Source: Bacteroidales bacterium
GTDB lineage: Bacteria > Bacteroidota > Bacteroidia > Bacteroidales > UBA7960
DNA: 14,257 bases
Reading direction: 5' to 3'
Assembly (NCBI GenBank): GCA_003557805.1
Contig: PWNY01000349.1
Location: forward strand, 1-14,257
Positions within the stretch are counted from its first letter, which is position 1, and each line of letters starts with the position of its first letter. The notes beneath the pieces were generated by a model. That model did not search any database. It had not been told where the DNA came from and saw only the letters and a program-made list of their open reading frames with translations. Both the position numbers and the translations under genes were made by a program. Below are positions 8,182 to 14,257 of this stretch, piece by piece.

Positions 8182-9945
8182 TTAAAGAACCCTGCCAACA
8201 GGATACAGATTTGAAGATGTCTCAATTTCGGGATGAGGCAAACTGTCATATATAAACTGCAGCTGGGCAAGCGGGTCACCGGCAAAGTCACTGTCCACGG
8301 ATAATCTTTCATTAAACTTCTCCCTGAGTTCACGGTCCTGATCAAGCAATTCCATTGCTTTCGATTCAAAGGCGTACAGGGAGAACCATTCGCCACTTTC
8401 AAACGCAGATGTAAACAATCCCCACCTCAAAAATGAAACCGGTGACCGGGCTTCAAGCATATTTACAATGTATTTATTGCTTCTCTGGTTTACCCATATA
8501 ATTGCATCGCCCTTATAAAACTGCCTTTTGCCGACCATTACAGATGTTTCGATCTCAATTACAGGATGCCTTCCCTGATTTGAGACAGGGGAAGTAGTAT
8601 AGGAAGAGATATAGGTTATCTCTGATTCTATAACACTGTCGTTTTCAAGGTATTCCACCTCAACACCATTTAGTTTCATCCTCTCTGTGATATCGCTCCA
8701 TGCAGCAGGAATGATGTAAGCTTCAGGTGCTTCGATCTCAATAACCGGTGTGAATATATCATAAAAGGGAATGCTGTCTTCCCAAACCCTTTCGTAATCA
8801 TACTCCCTCAGTACCCTGCCGGTGATCGCACCTGTTTTTTCAACAGTCTCATATCCCTTGAAATGCACTTTTTTGCTCTCGGTGTAATCCACCTCCCAGT
8901 CAAGTACAAAAAAGCGGGATTTGGTGGTGTTTAACCTGGCATTGTCCCTTAACCCCCTTATGGTATTATTGTTTTCCGATGTATATTCATGCAGGAAACG
9001 CAGGAATTCAACCGTTGACCTTACCCTTTCATGATATGGTTTATACACGAGGGTTTCCGTAATAAATGAAAATGTATCGAACAATGCTGCATAGCCGCTT
9101 GAGTAATTGGGATAATCGTTAAACGCAAGAATCCCATCCCTTGCATCCTGCCTGTTTAACAGGTGCAGATACGGAACCATTCCCAATGGCGTATCGTTGT
9201 TCATGCGTTCATAGAGCCATGGCAGCATCTGATTCCTGAAATAAGCACCCATTTCGTCCGGCAGGCGCTGGTGCATAGTAGGGATAAGTGTCATAACGGC
9301 TTTATGGTCCATGCCGTTTGTTGTGTGTGTGTCAACAAAGATGTCGGGGTCCAGGTAATGAAATATCCTGGCAAATGACCTTGAATTTTTTGAGTCCTGT
9401 TTTACAAAATCACGGTTCAGGTCAAGATTACGGGCATTCCTTCTGGCTCCCTTGAGCTCCGGCCCGTCCTGGTTCATCCTGTGAAAAGGACTGCTGTTTA
9501 GCAATCCTCCCACATTATATACAGGTATTATTGCTATTACGGTATTGTCAAGAAATCCTTCAATTCCACCCCTGTTCTCCAACAGGTCAATAACGTATTG
9601 CATACTGGCATCGATACCCACCGGTTCACCTGCATGTATACCATTATTTATAAGGATTATACTTTTCCCCTTTGCCCTTATAGAGAGCGGATCAAAATCA
9701 CCGTCAGCCGAGATCATAAACAGGTGTAATGGCCTGCCTGAATCTGTATGACCCATCTCAAAAAGGGCAGCTTCATCATAATAGTCAGCCAGCCTTTTGT
9801 ATTTATCTATAGCCTGGGTATGTTTCAGGCTCCTGTTGTCCTCATAGAAAAGCCTGATTTCTGGTTTTTGCTGCTGGCTGCATGATGATACTGCAAAAGC
9901 AAAAAACAGAAATAACAGCTCCCGTTTAAAGATCATTGCCTTCAT
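8182..9945 (-). CDS. M14-family zinc carboxypeptidase, lipoprotein
   Basis: I choose the ATG at 9945 (587 residues) over the longer frame opening at 9987, because it gives a proper lipoprotein signal peptide: a short KAMIFKRE n-region, a hydrophobic core, then lipobox VSSC with Cys22. The next ATG at 9936 is also possible. All M14 landmarks are present (numbering from the chosen start): zinc ligands His104 and Glu107 in NNGIHAGEP, substrate-binding NLDLNRD (173-179), third ligand His207 in VDTHTTNG, and catalytic Glu297 in ITETLVYK. A further 270 or so residues, partly beta-rich, follow, as in other Bacteroidota M14 proteins of about 600 residues. The expected activity is removal of C-terminal residues from peptides. 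The residues after the cysteine (SQQQKPE) lack acidic residues close by, so the protein may face the periplasm rather than the surface. It sits between the M6 and S15 genes. Confidence 0.92.
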   Translation of the reverse strand: MKAMIFKRELLFLFFAFAVSSCSQQQKPEIRLFYEDNRSLKHTQAIDKYKRLADYYDEAALFEMGHTDSGRPLHLFMISADGDFDPLSIRAKGKSIILINNGIHAGEPVGIDASMQYVIDLLENRGGIEGFLDNTVIAIIPVYNVGGLLNSSPFHRMNQDGPELKGARRNARNLDLNRDFVKQDSKNSRSFARIFHYLDPDIFVDTHTTNGMDHKAVMTLIPTMHQRLPDEMGAYFRNQMLPWLYERMNNDTPLGMVPYLHLLNRQDARDGILAFNDYPNYSSGYAALFDTFSFITETLVYKPYHERVRSTVEFLRFLHEYTSENNNTIRGLRDNARLNTTKSRFFVLDWEVDYTESKKVHFKGYETVEKTGAITGRVLREYDYERVWEDSIPFYDIFTPVIEIEAPEAYIIPAAWSDITERMKLNGVEVEYLENDSVIESEITYISSYTTSPVSNQGRHPVIEIETSVMVGKRQFYKGDAIIWVNQRSNKYIVNMLEARSPVSFLRWGLFTSAFESGEWFSLYAFESKAMELLDQDRELREKFNERLSVDSDFAGDPLAQLQFIYDSLPHPEIETSSNLYPVGRVL

Positions 9946-9985
9946 ATCGATGAAAAATGTACTTTCCCAGGTATCTTTAATAACC

Positions 9986-10028
9986 AAAAGGGCTTCCTGC
10001 CCGGATCAAATTACCGGACAGGAAGACC
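9986..10028 (-). terminator. Hairpin between the M6 and M14 genes, possible weak terminator or attenuator
   Basis: The arms cttcctgcccgg (9993-10004) and ccggacaggaag (10014-10025) pair over 12 positions around a 9-base loop, with one exception. That position is C-A if read on the plus strand but a G-U wobble in minus-strand RNA, so the fold is best on the strand that is transcribed here. After one mismatch two more pairs can form (9990-9991 with 10027-10028). On the minus strand the stem is followed by only four U (9986-9989 as A on the plus strand), so termination is probably partial. It begins 30 bases after the M6 stop codon and ends about 40 bases before the M14 start. It may reduce expression of the two downstream peptidases or protect the upstream mRNA end. 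Confidence 0.6.
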
Positions 10029-10058
10029 TATGTAATATAACTGTCAATTACAACTGAC

Positions 10059-12068
10059 TTACCTTGTAACCTCCATAACAGCAACCTTCCTGACAGCCTG
10101 GTCGTTCTCGGAAACTACCGTAAGAATAATGTCTGCACGCTCCGAGGCATCAGCGCCCTTTTTAATATATACGGGTATCACAGCCTCTCCACCGGTATCT
10201 GCTGTGACAAGCTCATTCAGTAAATGAGCCTCCCATCCTTCACCCTGTGCATTGACTGCAAGGCGGTATATATCATTGTCAAGGAACTCCCCAACATCCC
10301 CGGAAGGATGTATGTCAGCACCGAATACTGCTGCTGCATCTTCATTCTTTAACCTGAACTCCACTTTTTCCACATCTCTGCTAATCCTTCCATCATCCGG
10401 AGCAAGCAAGCTGAAGTCCCTCTGCCTGCCACCGTCACCGTCAAGGGATCTCACCCCGAGAGTATAGGAGAGGATATCATCCTCATTACGCTGTAAGTCA
10501 ATTATGTAAAAATGCAAACGGTTTGGCTCATCAATATATTCAAATTCACTTCCTGAATTCAGGCCTGCATGGAAAAGGGCATTATTCAGCTGGCGGTAAT
10601 CGGCAATGGTTCTCATTACAGGAGTACCGTCAGGACGCCTGAAATCTATCATATTCATGTCACCAGGGTTTGCATCTATCACCCAGTTAAAAAGGTTAAA
10701 GGAGTTTGGCCCTCCGGCGTGTCCTTCCTCATCCTTGTTCATGGCAAGCAATACACCATTGTCGGGACAGAAAGAGTCATAACCGATCCTCTGTACGACT
10801 TCCATTGAGTAAAAGTTATAGGTAGGTACACCAGGAGATAGCGGATCAACTGCAGGATCGGTTGGTGGTGTCCTGTCGTGTGGCTCCTCCCCGTCAAGCC
10901 GTACAATAAGTCCCGCAAATGTGGATGGAAGTGGTTCCACTGCACGGGCTGTTACCTTTGCAACAGCACTTCCTGTCTCTGCAAGACCGTCCCTGCTAAG
11001 GCTTATAACATCTTGTTCAGTGAGAAAATCAATTTCAAGGCGGTTGCGGAGCATGAGCCCTGCCGGCATAGCGGCTCCTGCAATCGGCGGAACCACCCAT
11101 CTCATGTGAGGTCCGCCCGGGCCGTTGAACGAACCCCTGTCCATCATGTCCCAGGGACCGGAACCCACCCTGCGGTAAGGTTCTACATAAGGGTTGTTGT
11201 TATTGTCACCAATGCGGAACTCCAGATGGGCGATCTCATGTGTAATAGTCCCTGAGTTTTCACCCTGCCTCATTGAGGATAGTCCCCACTGCATCTGTGC
11301 AGCCTTCCATGAGGTCCATTCAGTATACCTGGTGGGGGCCCATCTTGGTTTATCCGGGTTTGGGTTCCCCCACTCCGCCGGAATATCATCCTTGGTCTGG
11401 AATTTCATTTCACCGAACTCCTGCCACACTCCGGTTTCATCATAACCGGCATATATCCGGAGTATTGCATCGTACTGGTCCCTTATATCACCCACATCAG
11501 CGATCCACAGCGAATCGACATCCGGTTCCATCCTGTAGTTAACAACACTGCCGTCAGGGGTGTAAGCATTCTGGCCCCACTCACTCAGACCGTATTTCCA
11601 AAGTTCCCTGGGCATGCGGTAAGGACCGTATGGTTCAAGGACCGTTACACCGAACTTACCCCTTGACTGTTCCATCCAGTAGCCGTTGATTGTCTGAAAG
11701 TTATTAACTTCACTTGGCTTGAGAAAGAAGTCGGAGAAAAACTGGGGAATATCATCCCTGTCAACCGGATCTATCTGCGGGTTGCCAAACAGATCAGAGT
11801 GCTTTGGTTTGGTCATTACAAACGGCTGATCAGGAAAGTCAACAGCAACCAGTGCTATCCGGAATTCCCTTTCAGGTTTTAAAGAGGGGTCCGCCCAGTT
11901 CTTACCGGGTATTGGGCGATAGTCATCCCAGGTCATATCATCCTGGTCCTGTACGATTTGGGGATCTATGGGGCCTGGAATTTCATCAACCCTGTCCTGC
12001 TTGCAGGAAAACATGGCTATGGCCAGTAGGATCACCCCAAAATTCATAAAGATTCTTTTGCTGATCAT
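10059..12068 (-). CDS. M6-like (immune inhibitor A-type) zinc metallopeptidase lipoprotein
   Basis: The 669-residue protein opens with a lipoprotein signal ending MFSC (Cys22), followed by KQDRVDE. The segment REFRIALVAVDFPDQPF (68-84) and the NGYWMEQSRGKFGV stretch (128-141) are typical of the start of M6-type catalytic domains. The zinc motif is HEIAH (277-281), and PWDMMDRGSFNG (305-316) gives the family's Met-turn-like segment. In immune inhibitor A the third metal ligand is an Asp in HExxHxxGxxD; here the nearest candidate, Asp288 in RIGDN, is one residue further and the family glycine is replaced, so the ligand set is not certain. A C-terminal beta-sandwich (about 550-669), with alternating hydrophobic strands, may be an NEW3/CARDB-like Ig-type domain. 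The expected role is an endopeptidase anchored in the outer membrane. It begins 30 bases after the secreted metallopeptidase gene, so the two are probably in one operon. Confidence 0.85.
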   Translation of the reverse strand: MISKRIFMNFGVILLAIAMFSCKQDRVDEIPGPIDPQIVQDQDDMTWDDYRPIPGKNWADPSLKPEREFRIALVAVDFPDQPFVMTKPKHSDLFGNPQIDPVDRDDIPQFFSDFFLKPSEVNNFQTINGYWMEQSRGKFGVTVLEPYGPYRMPRELWKYGLSEWGQNAYTPDGSVVNYRMEPDVDSLWIADVGDIRDQYDAILRIYAGYDETGVWQEFGEMKFQTKDDIPAEWGNPNPDKPRWAPTRYTEWTSWKAAQMQWGLSSMRQGENSGTITHEIAHLEFRIGDNNNNPYVEPYRRVGSGPWDMMDRGSFNGPGGPHMRWVVPPIAGAAMPAGLMLRNRLEIDFLTEQDVISLSRDGLAETGSAVAKVTARAVEPLPSTFAGLIVRLDGEEPHDRTPPTDPAVDPLSPGVPTYNFYSMEVVQRIGYDSFCPDNGVLLAMNKDEEGHAGGPNSFNLFNWVIDANPGDMNMIDFRRPDGTPVMRTIADYRQLNNALFHAGLNSGSEFEYIDEPNRLHFYIIDLQRNEDDILSYTLGVRSLDGDGGRQRDFSLLAPDDGRISRDVEKVEFRLKNEDAAAVFGADIHPSGDVGEFLDNDIYRLAVNAQGEGWEAHLLNELVTADTGGEAVIPVYIKKGADASERADIILTVVSENDQAVRKVAVMEVTR

Positions 12069-12098
12069 TGTGATAAAAGTTTTAAAATCGATTTAAAT

Positions 12099-14257
12099 CT
12101 ATTGAATTACTATTCTTTCTGTGTGGTCAGTACCATCGCCCTTTATACTTATCAGGAAAATACCCGAACGACCTCCAAGATCAGACTTGTTCAGTACCTT
12201 TCTGTTGCTGAAGTAACCCTGGTATATGGTCCGTCCGGTAACATCCTGCACACTTATCCTCACCTCCTTTTCAGTATTGACCTCAATATTGAAATAGTCC
12301 CTTGCAGGATTTGGGTATATACTGACACCTGATATTTCGGTATCTTTGATCCCAACAGTACTCAGGTCAACGTCAAGACCGTCGCTGCGTCCGGACAGAT
12401 TGCCCCTTCTGTCAATAGCCTGTACCACAAAGGTATAGGAAGAGCCTTCAGAAAGTCCTTCAGCAGTATAGTAGTTAGTTTCGGCAACATCCATAAAATG
12501 AAGCGTATTTCCTGTCCTTCTGAATATATAATACTCAATTCCTTCTGGATCCGGACCTTCAGATGCTTCCCAGTAAAATGAAACCGAAGTGGATGTCATC
12601 TCATCAATGGCGAGCCCAAAAGGATCGGTTGGCCTCTGGCCAAGCGGATATATATACTCCTCCCATGCGGGATTAAGGTCCTGGTTTCGTTCATGCAATA
12701 TATCACCGTCGGTTTCATGCAAAAGTACTACATCCATATAGGTCCCCGATGAGTAGGTGCCTCCTCCCCTGTCAGCATCTCCTCCAATAATTGCGGTACC
12801 CGAAAGGGTTCCGTTCTGGAGGAAGGCAAGGTCACGGGTTACGGCATTGCCAGAGAGGTTCATGCCAAATAAAATGGAGCTTCCTGTTGCCACGGCATTT
12901 TCCGCTACGGTTGTATTCCATATATAGGCTGTTTTTTCAACAATTGCATTACCGGATACTGTTGAACTGCCTGTTACCCTTGCATGTCCGCTGATTGTGG
13001 CACTTCCCTCAACAACAGAGTTGTTCGTAACCACTGCATAATCAAGGATCCTTGCATTATCTCTCACCACAGCACTACCAAGTACCTGTGCGTTGGGACC
13101 TACATATGCACCAGAGCTAACCGACGCGGTTGATGCTACCCATCCACCGCCGTTCGGATGAGGTGCACCTGCACCCTCTTCTGCCTGGCTGTTGTATCCC
13201 GGCTTATGGCCATGCGGTAGTGCGCCTTCAAACTCAACAACGTATGGGTACCTGTATATCCTGGCGTAACCTATCTCCCATGTGTAAGGCTGCCCCGGTT
13301 GGTGGCCGTAATTGTGATGTTCCTTAGGGGCTCCTGTTACCACAAGGTAGATCTCTTCATCCTCCGGCTGAAGGTTAAATGTTGTCTGCTGGTCCTGCTC
13401 TGTGTATAAATCACTGTATCTTGCATTACCATCGGCATCAACGGCAACAAAACCATAGCGGGAACCTGCACCGCCGGAAGGCTCGTTTTCAAGCCCCCTG
13501 AAATTTACACTTATCTGTCCGGCACCTTCATCAGGATAAAGCGGAATTACATTATAACCATAATCCGCAGGGGCAAGGTATTCAGGAACAATAAACTTGC
13601 CGGGCTCCCCTTCAAGGCTGTCAAGTACAGTATAAAGCCTGGCCTTTCTTCTTTCAGGAAGGCTGTTCTGTGCTTCCTGGGTGGCTTCCTGCATAAAGGT
13701 GTCCCAGGTTACGTTTCTCATGGCACTGTGCAGGAAATCATCGTTAAGATCGTCCTGCGAATAACTTAGCACCTTATCACGCAATGAAGTCAGTGGGTGA
13801 TCAACCTGACGGTCGGCTTTGTACCAAATGTCATTAACAGCCTGGAATCCATACTCTTCTGCCACATGGTCAAGAAATGGGGTATTCTGGTAATACCTTC
13901 GGATAGTACTGTAATGCATCATGTGCGTGAGAAGGTAGCGCTCAATTTGGTGACCCCTTTCCTTAAGATAGACCGATCTCATCCATTCGGTATGTGACTC
14001 CCAGAAAAATCCGGCATAAGGTGCATGCAGGCCATGGCCCGGGTTATCAATCCTTACAAGCCCCTGGGCGGCGTGACCTATCTCATGAACTATTACACCA
14101 GGTCCCCGGGTCGCGCCAGGATGGATCCAAACACCACCCGTAGCCTCATCGACAGGGCCCCCGAAAGCCCACCCGGTAAAGAGGGTGGACCAGGTTTCGT
14201 TCATTACGATCTCTATTTTGTACCTGGAGGTATTCTGTCCATCCGGGTTAATAAAGC
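12099..14257 (-). CDS. T9SS-secreted putative metallopeptidase with beta-helix and FN3 domains (DUF6055/Svx-like), 5' end outside window
   Basis: The frame stays open from the ATG at 14204 to the window edge, with coding-like residues (INPDGQNTSRYKIEIV), so the start is outside; 718 residues are visible. Numbering from that internal Met, HEIGH (40-44) and a following FWESHTEW segment (67-74, candidate third ligand Glu69) form a gluzincin-like HExxH + E site resembling DUF6055 proteins such as Svx/AvrXca. I infer this relation from motif memory, not a search. A beta-rich region follows (about 205-330). Then comes a left-handed beta-helix (360-476) of hexapeptides, an FN3-like domain (about 524-615), and a type A T9SS sorting domain (about 626-701) with VSIYPNPARDYFNI and a final ERIVIQ. 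The protein should cross the outer membrane by the T9SS and be attached to the surface or released. It is the first visible gene of the minus-strand peptidase group; substrate unknown. Confidence 0.85.
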   Translation of the reverse strand, partial: FINPDGQNTSRYKIEIVMNETWSTLFTGWAFGGPVDEATGGVWIHPGATRGPGVIVHEIGHAAQGLVRIDNPGHGLHAPYAGFFWESHTEWMRSVYLKERGHQIERYLLTHMMHYSTIRRYYQNTPFLDHVAEEYGFQAVNDIWYKADRQVDHPLTSLRDKVLSYSQDDLNDDFLHSAMRNVTWDTFMQEATQEAQNSLPERRKARLYTVLDSLEGEPGKFIVPEYLAPADYGYNVIPLYPDEGAGQISVNFRGLENEPSGGAGSRYGFVAVDADGNARYSDLYTEQDQQTTFNLQPEDEEIYLVVTGAPKEHHNYGHQPGQPYTWEIGYARIYRYPYVVEFEGALPHGHKPGYNSQAEEGAGAPHPNGGGWVASTASVSSGAYVGPNAQVLGSAVVRDNARILDYAVVTNNSVVEGSATISGHARVTGSSTVSGNAIVEKTAYIWNTTVAENAVATGSSILFGMNLSGNAVTRDLAFLQNGTLSGTAIIGGDADRGGGTYSSGTYMDVVLLHETDGDILHERNQDLNPAWEEYIYPLGQRPTDPFGLAIDEMTSTSVSFYWEASEGPDPEGIEYYIFRRTGNTLHFMDVAETNYYTAEGLSEGSSYTFVVQAIDRRGNLSGRSDGLDVDLSTVGIKDTEISGVSIYPNPARDYFNIEVNTEKEVRISVQDVTGRTIYQGYFSNRKVLNKSDLGGRSGIFLISIKGDGTDHTERIVIQ
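12102..12329 (-). other. T9SS type A C-terminal sorting domain (within the secreted metallopeptidase gene)
   Basis: The last 76 residues carry the sorting-domain pattern: VSIYPNPARDYFNI at the start, a central VQDVTGRTIYQG strand pair, GIFLISIKGDG near the end, and a closing ERIVIQ strand. In Bacteroidota this domain directs a protein with a Sec signal through the type IX system and is usually cleaved by PorU. It implies that the host encodes a T9SS, although no T9SS component is in this window. Confidence 0.92.
12777..13127 (-). repeat. Hexapeptide-repeat left-handed beta-helix coding region
   Basis: Within the secreted metallopeptidase, twelve six-residue units of the form [AS]-x-[VI]-x-x-x run without a break from residue 360 to 431 (for example AYVGPN, AQVLGS, AVVRDN, ARILDY, ATISGH, ARVTGS). 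At three units per turn this makes four full turns. About seven looser five- or six-residue units follow to residue 476 (for example AVTRDL, AFLQNG, AIIGGD). The units are degenerate at DNA level, so this is an old repeat and not a slippage tract. Confidence 0.88.

Noticed and set aside
9319..9335. Short TG-repeat run within the M14 gene as a phase-variation tract
   Set aside because: Only about five TG units are present, the frame is intact, and they encode the conserved DTHTTNG zinc-ligand region, so the run reflects codon choice for Asp-Thr-His-Thr-Thr.
1..14257. Mobile element, CRISPR, integrative element or phage signature
   Set aside because: No direct-repeat array, transposase, integrase, tRNA gene or terminal inverted repeat was seen, and coding style is uniform across the window.

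Overview
The window looks like a chromosomal segment from a member of the Bacteroidota. The evidence is a SusC/SusD pair, a type IX secretion (T9SS) C-terminal sorting domain, A-rich gene leaders without Shine-Dalgarno sequences, acidic residues next to lipoprotein cysteines, and heavy use of AGG (Arg) and ATA (Ile) codons. Genus and species cannot be told from the sequence. I see no tRNA, rRNA, CRISPR, transposase, integrase or phage gene, and no gene-free stretch longer than about 155 bases.

Layout: two convergent gene groups meet at an intrinsic terminator near 6231-6271. The left group (+ strand) holds the 3' part of a DUF885-family peptidase-like gene, cut by the window edge. It is followed by a SusC/RagA-type TonB-dependent outer-membrane transporter and its SusD/RagB-type surface lipoprotein of the SusD-like_2 type. 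The right group (- strand, transcribed toward the centre) holds, in transcription order, a large secreted putative metallopeptidase cut at its 5' end by the window edge, an M6-like zinc metallopeptidase lipoprotein, an M14-family zinc carboxypeptidase lipoprotein, and an S15 (Xaa-Pro dipeptidyl-peptidase-like) serine peptidase. The large metallopeptidase has an HExxH domain, a left-handed beta-helix, an FN3-like domain and a T9SS sorting tail.

Taken together, five peptidase or peptidase-like genes surround one SusCD transporter. There is no glycoside hydrolase, polysaccharide lyase or sulfatase. The simplest reading is a protein/peptide-utilisation locus that resembles a polysaccharide utilisation locus in layout but not in substrate. 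In this model the T9SS-secreted protein and the M6 lipoprotein cut proteins outside the cell, SusCD imports the oligopeptides (as established for RagAB of Porphyromonas), and the M14, S15 and possibly DUF885 enzymes trim them inside the envelope. This division of labour is inferred from domain content, sorting signals and synteny; nothing in the sequence proves co-regulation, and no regulator gene is in the window.

Points worth a second look are the architecture of the T9SS protein (12 uninterrupted hexapeptide repeats next to a metallopeptidase-like domain), a DUF885 protein whose canonical HExxPGH motif is not intact, an M6-like enzyme whose expected third metal ligand is shifted, and two intergenic hairpins built on nearly the same arm sequence.
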